The notes beneath the pieces are model-generated. The model made no database searches and was not told where the DNA came from. It was given only the letters and a program-made list of their open reading frames with translations. From Armigeres subalbatus (Eukaryota; Arthropoda; Insecta; Diptera; Culicidae), in contig NC_085140.1 of the NCBI RefSeq assembly GCF_024139115.2, positions 45,726,180-45,790,179 on the forward strand: a stretch of 64,000 bases of DNA, given 5' to 3'. Positions 23,280 through 32,339 of the stretch are shown one piece after another; the first letter of the stretch is position 1; each line of letters begins with the position of its first letter. Position numbers and translations under genes: made by a program.

Positions 23280-24434
23280 CACAGTAAACTCAGATCACTG
23301 GAGTCGGTAAAATTTTACCGGGTTTTCAAACAGCTGAACGTTCGGTAATGAGCCCGGTAATTTTTTTAATTACCGAACGCTCAGTAAATGAAAATTAATC
23401 TGAACTGTCAAAAATTGCAGTTTGTTCGGTAAAAAAATGACGATGTTATCAGTAATTTTACTAAGTAACGGATATGTCAATAAAATTACAGGACGTCGGT
23501 AAAACATTAACATTTCTTTCGGTAAATTTTTATTCATTTTACGGATCGATCAGTAAATAGATTAAAGATTTTTTTTGAAGAGATAAAACAATGTAAAAAT
23601 GAAAACAAAAAATAAAATGTAATATTTAAGAAATCATGAGTTACTTTTTACCCTCCAAACATCAATTGGAATTATGCATTTTTATTTTCGATATTTTTGT
23701 TATATTCAACTGCCCCATTTCCAATTAGTGATCACTGAAAGTTTTTTCCTTCATCGCATCAGTTTAATTGATTATTTATCTTTTGAGTTATAGGTTCAAG
23801 CAGACTGATCCCATATGTAAGTTTTGTGCGATGCTTTTCTTGTTATACTGGCGGTCAACAAAACTATATTCATCAGTAGACTTCACAACTAGAATGGATT
23901 CTAGCCGAACCATGAAGTCTAACAACAAAATAATTCGTTTTCACAAAATAACTTGTGAACGCCAGCACAAACAGAATTGCATCGTTTAAAACGATATGAG
24001 ACCACTATGCTTATCACATCACATGCAAATGATTTAAAAAAAACTAAAATTTGTGAACTCACAAAATCTCCCTGAAGAAAAATCGCGAATTGAAAAGTAA
24101 TGCAAGTGGCGTCTGTTTCTTTTCTATTTAGTTTCAATTGTTTGTTAACAGTTGTCTCCGGTAATTTTTCAAGTATTATTGATGAAATGTTCGGTAAAGT
24201 TATATGTTTTACTGTCAGTACCAGTAGTTTATTACCGAACAGCCTATAAACTAGTGAATTGCCGAAAAATTCAGTAATTTCTTCACGGTGTACAGTAATA
24301 TTTTTTTCCATTTACTGAGTCATCGGTTAAAATATCAATTTTGACAGTAGTTTTACAATTATCTCAGTAAAATCATGATTTACCGAACTAAAACTGTAAA
24401 AATAATTACCGAACAGCGAAGTCCTTGTTTAGTG
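23280..24434. mobile_element. 1.15-kb TIR element with many TTACCGAAC subterminal repeats
   Basis: The ends CACAGTAAAC and the inverted right end CACTAAAC are weak terminal repeats. Inside, TTACCGAAC/GTTCGGTAA and variants (CGGTAA, TCAGTAA) occur more than 15 times, concentrated in the outer 300 bp on each side. This is a non-autonomous DNA transposon pattern, with the repeats as probable transposase-binding sites. The ORF at 23919-24311 has no recognisable motif. The target duplication is not clear, so boundaries are approximate. Confidence 0.6.
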
Positions 24435-25519
24435 TGCGTATCAGTATCAACTATATGTTTCACCATTGTCTGTTTTATGTGTGAGATGTTATGGTTTTTA
24501 ACCATTAGTCCCCACATATACTTTCAAAAAGAGATGCAGTTGTTTGTTAGCATTCATGCTTATTAAGGGTATCTGCATGATTTTATGTTCTATAAAGCCC
24601 ATATAAAATGTATAGCGGATGATTTCTGATTGTTTTATGTGTCATTACATATGTAGAAAATTATTGATTTTTTAGCAGTGAGAAGCTCCATTCAGAAGAA
24701 TTTCGTATAAGTAATAAAAAGCTCCATAAGGAATTTATCCGATCGTTGCTCCAGAAATTTATCTGGATGTTTCTTCAAGTATTTCACGGAAAATTTTGAA
24801 TCCCTGCAAGTAATTCTTCCTGAAAAAAGAATTCCACGTGTTAAAATTCAGTAGAAAATCCAGAAGAAACTCTTCATACACCATCTCAGGAAAAATTTGA
24901 AGAATATTCTCTTGAATTCTAACAATTTGAATTTAAAAAAAATAAATATTATTCCACATCAGTAAAACAAGGAGATGATTGAACTAACAAACCTATTGGA
25001 TTTTGAAATTTCTCGTTGATATTCATAATTTTAATAATGAAGACATTTGAAGACATTTTTAAACGACTGTGAAGACTTTTGAAAATATCATCTGGCATCC
25101 CTGGCGGGTGGACACATATCACGCTCGTTCGGCTGAACTCAAATTTGGGTCGATCTAACTCAAATTAATAACTTCCTTCGAAACGTCAAACTCTGAGTAA
25201 CCGAGTTTTATGAATTTGAGTGACTGTTACCCAAATAAATATAAATAAGTGGGAAACTCAAAATTGAGTTCACCGTGAAAATTTCTTTATAATGGCGAAG
25301 TCCGGTTGCTGAAGATAGTCAGAAATCATATTCAATTATAAACCGTGAGTTAAACAATTCGTTTAAACGCTATAAACCTATAAATACCATTCTTTTCTTC
25401 TTTAAATATTAAATTTGCAGATATGTTGAACGATAAATAGAACAGAGATTGAAATGAAGACAAAACAATCTGGAGAGTGTTTCTTTTCGGTAAGTTTGGA
25501 AAGTATTGTATAAATATAC

Positions 25520-25707
25520 TCAATCAAGTTGGAACCCGGAATGGGGGACTGCAGTTCGATTTTCCTCGCAATCCATTAAACCGAACCTTAAACATAACTT
25601 CGCTACTAGTGTGCTAATCTAATTAGGTACGAAGAGAAGCTTAACGTACGGATTATGAGAAAAATTCAACTTCGCTAGTCCCTCATTCCATTTTTCAACT
25701 TGATTGA
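25520..25707. mobile_element. Palindromic MITE, TCAATCAAGTTG termini
   Basis: TCAATCAAGTTGGAA...GGAATGGGGGACT at the left matches the inverted right arm TCAATCAAGTTGAAAAATGG...GAGGGACT. The right arm is the repeat also found at 190-262. There is no coding capacity. Confidence 0.7.
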
Positions 25708-25740
25708 ATATATTTTATATCACAAATGTGTATTATGCAA

Positions 25741-25889
25741 TAGGGGTAATCACTCAACGGCGTAGGTTGCTGCGTATCTGTTTATAGAAATGTTTCATAG
25801 GTGATTTCAAATATGTCCTTTGGGATCATGTATGAAACATTTCTATAAACAGATACGCAGTAACCTACGCCGTCGAGTGAATACCCCTA
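25741..25889. mobile_element. Palindromic MITE, TAGGGGTAATCACTC termini
   Basis: About 60 bp (TAGGGGTAATCACTCAACGG onward, including GCGTATCTGTTTATAGAAAT) is repeated inverted with only a few differences around a loop of about 30 bp. It is nested in the 25120-26446 element. Confidence 0.85.
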
Positions 25890-25919
25890 ATATCTTTTCA
25901 GTGTGATTAAATAAACAAC

Positions 25920-26159
25920 TTGATCCAAAGACTATTATCTCTTTTCCTTGCAGCTACTTGTTGTATCGGAGTTCTATCTCGGCCTGAAATTCAGGCTCTG
26001 AAGGCTATGGGAAAGTGCGAGCTTCTGAGGAATGGTACACTTTTCGACTCGCTTTTCGAAGCGACAAAAATCATGCCAGGCTACGATATTACGTGCTTCC
26101 TTGTGCTTCTTACCAATAACAAAATTGAAATAATTTCTTTATATGTATTATATTATTGA
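25920..26159 (+). CDS. Uncertain short ORF with signal-like N-terminus inside a TIR element
   Basis: No family is recognised. The frame encodes a hydrophobic start (QRLLSLFLAATCCIGVL) and then an exon-like stretch RPEIQALKAMGKCELLRNG followed by FDSLFEATKIMPGYDITCF. A strong acceptor-like CTCTTTTCCTTGCAG ends near 25953. A donor-like TCGGTAAGT lies near 25490 after ATGAAGACAAAACAATCTGG, so the coding part may begin after a splice rather than at the listed start. It could be a captured host exon or the remnant of an element-encoded protein. The frame ends in AT-rich low-information sequence, and it may be non-coding. Confidence 0.25.
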   Translation: MIQRLLSLFLAATCCIGVLSRPEIQALKAMGKCELLRNGTLFDSLFEATKIMPGYDITCFLVLLTNNKIEIISLYVLYY

Positions 26160-26570
26160 AATAATGTGCATATCATTCGGTGTAACAAATAAAATGTTTT
26201 TAAACTATCACCAGAACCATCTTCATTATAATTAAAAAAATATTGAAAACATTGTTTTTCTGGAATGACAAACTCAAATTCATAAATATGCGATTTTATG
26301 AAATTGAGTAAATGTAACTCAAAATAGAATATCTTCCAAGGTGACTCAAAATTGAGTTACAGCCCATTAACTCAATTTTGTCTTGAGCCAGTTTTTCCGA
26401 TTTTGAGTTAAACTGACCCAAATTTGAGTTCAGCTGAACGAGCGTGATTACAATAAAGAACGCAGCCAATTTTATTTTTGACCATAAATATGAGACAACA
26501 ACGTATCCAAAACCCATCACATGGCTGCCAGTTTGATTGCTTCTATATATTATTTCCGTAATTTCTGTAA

Positions 26571-27288
26571 TAGAGCTTGCTGTCGTTTGATCATCATTCT
26601 CTTGTACGCGCACAGCATAGAGCTTGCTGACGTTTACTCATCCTTCTCTTTCAAGCGCATGGGGAGGATAGGATTTGTTTTCATCGGGAAACGCTTCGGA
26701 AGCGTTTCCCGATGAAAACAAAACCCATTCTTGCTGTGCGCGTGCAAGAGAAAGATGACTAAACGTCAGCAAGCTCTATATAGTATCTGACGTTTATCAT
26801 CTTTCTCTTGCAAGCGCACAGGCGGAATAGGGTTTGTTTTCATACGGAAACGCTTCCGAAGCGTTTCCGTATGAAAACAAATCCTATCCCACCTGTGCGC
26901 GTGCAAGAGAAAGATGATAAACGTCAGATAGCCTTATGGATAGAATTTGCTTTCATCGGGAAACGCTTCCGAAGCGTTTCCCGATGAAAACAAATCCAAC
27001 CCTTCCCGTGCGCTTGAAAGAGAAGAATGATTAAACGTCAGCAAGCTCTATACGGAAAATAATTAATAATTTATAAATTGTTTAATTATTTTTAAATACT
27101 GTAGTTAAGCTTTAGCTTGCTGACATCTGTTATGTTTCTCTTTTATCCCCATCTAATCGCATTTCTCTTTCAAGCGCACAAAAGAAACAGGATTTGTTGT
27201 CATCGGGAAACGTTTCCCGATGAAAACCAAATCCTGTTCCTTTTGTGCGCTTGAAAGAGAAAGATGATTAAACGTCAGCAAGCTCTAT
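26571..27288. repeat. Cluster of four near-perfect palindromes (foldback array)
   Basis: Units: 26620-26779, 26785-26932, 26935-27053 (left arm truncated) and 27113-27288, plus a half unit at 26571-26618. Each arm runs from AGCTTGCTGACGTTTA through TCTTTCTCTTTCAAGCGCAC and GGATTTGTTTTCATCGGGAA to the symmetry centre AAACGCTTCCGAAGCGTTT (or AAACGTTT in the last unit). Loops are essentially absent. Units differ at matched positions on both arms (for example CATACGG in one and CATCGGG in the others), so the copies diverged while keeping self-complementarity. There is no coding content. Confidence 0.9.
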
Positions 27289-27368
27289 TTAACCACATTT
27301 AACGTTCTAACATCACAAAACAGCAAATAAATATATTATAAGCAAGACAACTTCTTGCAACTTTTATC

Positions 27369-27394
27369 TAGAGGCCTGAATATTCAGGCCTCTA
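27369..27394. repeat. 26-bp palindrome made of two TAGAGGCCTGAAT ends
   Basis: Two copies of TAGAGGCCTGAAT meet head to head with no spacer. They equal the termini of the TIR element at 20034-20438. This may be a terminal-repeat-only relic of that family. Confidence 0.7.
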
Positions 27395-27563
27395 CTTTTA
27401 TCTAGCGTTATAGTATTTGATCATGATTTAAAACGGCTAAAACATATTTCCTTGTACTGTTCAGATAGATCAAAATCTCTTTTTCCTTCTAGGCACAATA
27501 ATAAACCAAACGTTCCTAAATTTTGATTTAATAGAAACTTCAGTTTTTTTTTTGCAATGCTTA

Positions 27564-27794
27564 GGGTCTGTCTCATTTGGAGAATTAAACTGAAATTAAA
27601 CTTAAAAGTGACATTTCAATAATTATCAAATAACCCAGCTCGCAGAGCAAGATTACTTTTGACAGATATCGAATCATTTTGCATCGATGTCTTATTGGAA
27701 TTACTGGGCAGCACCAGCCATTCTTATCACCGGGTTATTTGCTAATTTTCGAACTGTCACTTTTAAGTTTAATTCTCCAAATGAGACAGACCCC
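27564..27794. mobile_element. TA-flanked MITE upstream of thioredoxin
   Basis: Left GGGTCTGTCTCATTTGGAGA and inverted right GGGGTCTGTCTCATTTGGAG pair over about 30 bp and continue into AATTAAAC...AAGTGACA. TA flanks both ends (27562-27563 and 27795-27796). It lies about 400 bp upstream of the thioredoxin start and could carry regulatory sequence, but none is identified. Confidence 0.85.
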
Positions 27795-28205
27795 TAAAAT
27801 GTGCACAATAACTTTAGGATAACCTGGAAAACAGATATGGCAGCACTTCCGAGTATTTTTTGACATTTGTATTTGAAGGTTTCCTTCGTCCTCCCATCCT
27901 TTTTCATGTTTACTTCGTTACTCCCACATGCCTTGTGTACTGCGTCGCCTACTTCCTTCTCCCATATATTTAACTAATCAGCCTCGTGTGGCAAGAAGAC
28001 GGTGTTGACCTCGCGCCGCTCACTCAACCCGCAGTTCTGCTTGCGTGATTTTTCAAACGTTCACTGATTTCATAACACAATCACGTATCGAATCAGCTAA
28101 TTCGGAAGATCGCCATTAGAGTGACAGCATCCGCCGTGCAAAATTTCGGTGTTATCAATCGATCGCAACCTGATTGGTGCAAGCAATAATACTCGAACTT
28201 AAAAG

Positions 28206-29631
28206 ATGAACTCCGTCACCAAATTAATTGTGCTCCGAGGAGCGACCCAGAGACTGCTCACCGGAGGAATCCAGCAACGTTACCTGAGCACCGGTTCTGC
28301 GCGTCTCTGCGTGTTTAAAATCCAAAGTCCGCAGGAGTTTCAGGAGAAAGTGAAGGACAGCAAGGATCCCATCATCGTGGACTTTTTTGCGACGTAAGTT
28401 TTGGGGCCGAACACAGTGCGTCAGACACGGTACGGGCAGTGTACGCAATAGTGCTGTCCAATGAGTAGCTCGAAGTTATTCCCGTCCTACTCGTTCTTTT
28501 TTGTCAACAAATGGGCAAGAGCAGGACAGGGAGAAAGTTCGAGCTACTTCAAGCTCTCATTGGACAGCACTAATGCAAATTAATTTGATTTTCACTCAGG
28601 GTAGATGCATATCTTTTTTTATGGCTCTCCAGGGAGCCGATAATGTTTTTATTGTGATAAAATATCTTACTCCAAATACCTATGAAGTGTTTTTCAAAAA
28701 ATGACTATGGGTTAAAATCTAAAAATATGTTCTAAAGACTTCGTTTCGGAACAAAATCTCAGTTTATTTTTTTACATGGTTGGATTGAATTTTGTTGTTG
28801 AAAATATTAATTTACATTGGTGCAAGAGGCATCCCATGACTACCTAAGAGCTAAAAAATATCCAATTTCGTAGTGCTTTTGAAAGTGCCACATCATCATG
28901 TGATGGCATTTTTTGTAAACTGTGCAGAAGAATTATTCTTTTACCTTTTTGTTTGAGAGCAGTTGGACAACGCCTTACGGGCAAGCTACTTGGTATCAAA
29001 TTTAAATTTTTGAAAAGCGTCACAAAATCATGCCTAAGACTGAACGTTGTTAACGCTTACATTCTACGATATTTTTTCGAGATTTTAATATCATTCGACT
29101 CAGAAACTTTTCAGCAATTTGCTGGAGCATTTGAAACTATTGATAGAAACGTTCCAACTATATTTTTTTGTTTTGATTTGTTGACAATATCAGTGAAAAT
29201 GTTCTATTCCTAAGCCGTAGGGTAGTCGATCTCAAGCAAGATCATCTATATAGGTGTCGAAAGCAGCAGTTAGATTGCAAATTTGAAATTATGTTAACTT
29301 CAAAGCACTTATAAGTCTTTCGCCAAGGCACTGTGGCCACAATCCTTTTAATTTTTTTATTGATCATTTTCATATCTTTCGTAGCTGGTGCGGACCATGT
29401 CGCATGTTGACACCGCGAATCGAATCGATCGTAGGCGAGCAGAAGGGCAAAGTGAAGCTGGCCAAGGTGGACATTGACGAGCACACAGAGCTGGCACTTG
29501 ACTACGAGGTGGCTTCGGTACCCGTTCTGTTGGCCATTCGCAACGGAAAGGTCGAACAACGCCTGGTGGGACTGCAAGACACCGACAAGCTACGAAACTG
29601 GGTCGAGAAGGTCGTGAAAAATGAAAAATAG
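28206..29631 (+). CDS. Trx2: Mitochondrial thioredoxin
   Basis: Two exons, 28206-28393 and 29385-29631 (GTAAGT donor, TTTCGTAG acceptor), give 144 residues. Residues about 1-30 are rich in Arg, Ser and hydrophobic residues with almost no acid, as in a mitochondrial presequence. The thioredoxin fold follows: VDFFATWCGPC with active-site Cys65 and Cys68, the VDIDEH strand, and the cis-proline loop ASVPVLLAI near residue 109. The intron splits the active-site loop just before Trp64. It would reduce protein disulfides in the mitochondrial matrix, with thioredoxin reductase and peroxiredoxins as partners. The intron holds a MITE (28451-28570). The downstream neighbour is convergent. I use the symbol for the mitochondrial paralogue; insect gene names vary. 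Confidence 0.95.
28451..28570. mobile_element. TA-flanked MITE in the thioredoxin intron
   Basis: GTGCTGTCCAATGAGTAGCT and the inverted right end GTGCTGTCCAATGAGAGCTT form terminal repeats flanked by TA (28449-28450 and 28571-28572). The element is within the intron and does not affect the coding frame. Confidence 0.85.
28571..29384. other. Remainder of the thioredoxin intron
   Basis: AT-rich intronic sequence. No further TE, RNA or coding signal was recognised. Confidence 0.6.
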
Positions 29632-29994
29632 ATGGACTGTTGGGTTCCAGTGAAAGTGACCGTAGGAACAAGCATTTTTTGGGGTTCCGCGGAGTAGACG
29701 GAGTTGAAGCCAATACTAGAACCATGTTGTTGAGCCTAGTTTGTATGATTATCCCATAGGGAGCAATGAATATGATGCTATCTTGTCAGTGCGTACTATT
29801 TTTATCAGACGATTCGAGAACTATAAAAATTATCAAAGTAAATAAGAATTGTAGTAAATTATTTTATATCCTTGACCGAAAGTAATAATCCCCAATATGC
29901 AATTAAAAAAATCTCTTTAGGCTTTTGTTCGGATACTTACCATTCTCATTTATCTTTCTTTATAAAACCATTTTATTGATGAATACCCGCGCAT

Positions 29995-30671
29995 TTATCC
30001 CAAGTACTGAAGTAGTTCCCTCGCCCGCTGATACCGGCTTCCTTCCTGTAACGTATCATCGCCACTATCCTTAACCTTTTCGTCCAGCTCCTTTATTGCT
30101 TCTTCGGCCCGTTTCGCCAATCCATCCCTCCCAGAACCCTTCATGCCCGAGAGATACTCCAGCACCACCGGCCAAATGTCCCCGTCCAAGTGCTCTTCAT
30201 TGAACACGTGTTCCTGGATGTAGATCTGTTTCAGCTTTTGAAACTTCCACTTTTCCCGCTGATCGTTCCAGGTTAGCAAGTATTGGCGGCATTCTTCCTT
30301 CTCACGATCTATGGCTTTCTGCTTGCGATCGTCCACGTTTTTGGCATGTTTTTCTCGCTTTTTAGCCCGTTTGGTTTTCTTGTTCAGTTTCAGGGCCGGG
30401 TTCACGAGCAGCGCCTGATCAATCGTCGTGCCAGCCGTGATAACGGAAGGTTTGTCAAGTTTGGGTTGCTTAGCGGACGGCTCATCATCCGGCGGGCTGC
30501 TGTTTACCAAATCCGATGTAGACTTACGTTTTTCTGAAATTGTGCGACTTTCCTACAAAATTTCAACATCAAATACTTTCTACGCTTACCCTTTTTCGAT
30601 TTGACTTTGGGTTGATCATCGCTTTCTTCAATTAGCTGAGCTTCTGCTGATTTGTCCTTTTTCTTACCCAT
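29995..30671 (-). CDS. WKF-domain protein, C7orf50 homologue
   Basis: Exon 1 is 30590-30671 and exon 2 is 29995-30533, joined by a 56-bp intron (GTAAGC donor, TTTCAG acceptor), giving 206 residues. The N-terminus is Lys-rich (MGKKKDKSAEAQLIEESDDQ), and the middle basic segment KLNKKTKRAKKREKHAK looks like a nuclear/nucleolar localisation signal. The conserved C-terminal domain contains YLLTWNDQREKWKFQKLKQ, then VFNEEHLDGDIWPVVLEYLSG, the WKF signature of this small family. The human relative is nucleolar and poorly understood, probably linked to rRNA metabolism. Its 3' end faces thioredoxin 363 bp away. Its 5' end faces a possible plus-strand exon at 30985. The start is set by the exon-1 ATG and a frame-consistent splice. 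Confidence 0.88.
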
Positions 30672-30984
30672 GGTTATTTACTTCACTTTACTCTTTATTT
30701 TGCTTGAATATTTATTAAATCGTTGTTAAATAAATTACAATAACTATAATCAAAATATCGATGTTTTACTCTTTTTGAATCGCATGCGTTTAATCTCTGC
30801 TTTCTAAACAAAAAATAAGTGGCTGCGTACAACCTAACAAAACAAAAAAACAACGTTTTGATTACGGTGTAAATCGTGGCACCCCTGCCATTACACCGCA
30901 CGTGTTGACTGTCAAAACGCGCAAACAAAAAAGAAACGCAAAATAAAAAGAAGAACAAGCTGCTAAAATTTCGACATTGCACTC

Positions 30985-31477
30985 AAGATTCTCCCCAGGT
31001 GAAATCCATCCCGGAACAATAATCCCCGTAATTCGCAGTTACAGCGCGCAAAACGGTCGCAAAGCGGTGCGTGACCAGAATTCAACATTCGGTGATCGCG
31101 AGCCAAGTGGAAAGTGCGTGGTACGGTGCAGTGCTTCAGGAGAAATTGTGCGACAAAATTTTGCTCTTACGTCGAGAACGGCTGTTGGTGGAAGTGCTGG
31201 CTGGAGCTGTGCGTGAACTGGAGGGGGCAGAGATGACGGAATAAAAATTAGTGGTCTTGTTTTCAATTATCGAGTGTCGTTGAGAACGGGTTAGATATTA
31301 TTGGTTCTTAAATTGATCAGATCGCAGCGAAGGATCCGGTTTGGAAGACGCTTGAACGAGCGTTGGTCGCTGAAAGGAGGATGTTACTTCCTGCTTTGCT
31401 CAAAAGGAGCTCGAATAATCGTCGCAAGCTGAAGTAGACCAGAAAGTAAACAAGCAAGAGGCGAACAACATTACCAG
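30985..31477 (+). other. Possible untranslated first exon and divergent promoter
   Basis: This GC-richer stretch follows the 5' end of the C7orf50 homologue by about 300 bp and ends in a good donor context, ACCAG|GTAAATG at 31477/31478. No long ORF is supported. An acceptor-like CCCGACAG|GTACC lies 34 bp before the MARCHF6 start at 44056. I infer this may be the 5'-untranslated exon of MARCHF6, with a 12.6-kb intron. Transcript data would be needed to settle it. Confidence 0.35.
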
Positions 31478-32339
31478 GTAAATGCAAGGGGAGACTTCAT
31501 AGCATTAATAGTGCCTCGAGTCCCTCAATTTGTGCAGTACTGGACTGATAGCCCTTTTCTCATTCATCAACGCATACGGAAACTGGGACAGGTTCTGTCC
31601 CTTGGCCAATAACATTTAGTAATACTAAAAATAATCCAGCCTTGATCAGGAAACCTTACTAATGAAGACATTAATAATTTGGTAGGAAATGCATGATCAA
31701 CTCAAAATAGATTAAGGAGATAGGCGGGGAAATGAACCCAAAACCTGCTTCTGCGGCCTACTCACAAGACAGCTAATTTGATCAACATTGGCGTAAATAA
31801 AGGGGGGCTTGGGAAGTACTCCAAGAAATTGAAAAGCAAATTCTAAAATAATAATTTTCACTTCGTAGGCTCAAAGTCAAAGAAGTTTTGAGAATAGTGA
31901 ACTAATATTAGATTTTAATGCTTTTGGAGGTCTACGTAATAACACGTAATAATGAATAGAAACTTAATCTTCTTGAAATGTTTAAAATAACATCGCATAT
32001 CCTTTTCTGCTACATCTCTTTTTGAAGAAAATCGTACGGGGACTGGACTTTGTCATCAGATATATTTCACTCGTCTGGTTCTGCTGTAGTGAATGATGCT
32101 TCAAATTAAACAGGCTCAGGTGTGTCACATCTTGCTTGTTCTTTAATATAGCAGAACAGACCGTAGAATGCTTTTTGGAGCTGAATGAGTTGTGTGTGTG
32201 TTCTTCTTAAACACTATCTACTTGATAACACGGAAGTTCTTTATGTTCTTCTAACAGTATTTGCAACGGTAATCTGAGTAATAGACTTGCAGATGAGTTT
32301 TTCCGAAAAATATATTAAGCTCGTTTAGTGGAATGTATT
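31478..32339. other. No gene or TE recognised
   Basis: AT-rich sequence, possibly intronic to MARCHF6. I see no coding region or clear repeat. Confidence 0.5.

Larger units (their letters stand above)
20555..25103. mobile_element. 4.5-kb hAT-like non-autonomous transposon with perfect 8-bp target duplication
   Basis: The left end is CAGAGATGCCAGAT and the inverted right end CAGGGATGCCAGAT. Both are flanked by the identical octamer GCGGGTGG (20547-20554 and 25104-25111). An 8-bp duplication and CAG..TGCCA termini fit hAT superfamily elements. Subterminal GAAGACATTTGAAGACA-type repeats occur near both ends (20568-20690 and 25040-25080). No transposase is readable. The interior is degenerate minisatellite, a SINE (21989-22272) and another TIR element (23280-24434), so much of the length is secondary insertion. 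Confidence 0.85.
25120..26446. mobile_element. 1.3-kb TIR element with CTCAAATTTGAG-type internal repeats
   Basis: Left CACGCTCGTTCGGCTGAACT and inverted right CACGCTCGTTCAGCTGAACT match at 19 of 20 bases and continue for about 35 bp. Variants of AACTCAAATTTGAGTT recur near both ends (25138-25270 and 26270-26430). Two smaller palindromic MITEs are nested inside (25520-25707 and 25741-25889). A short ORF with splice-like signals lies at 25920-26159. It begins only 8 bp after the hAT-like element's target duplication. Confidence 0.75.
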
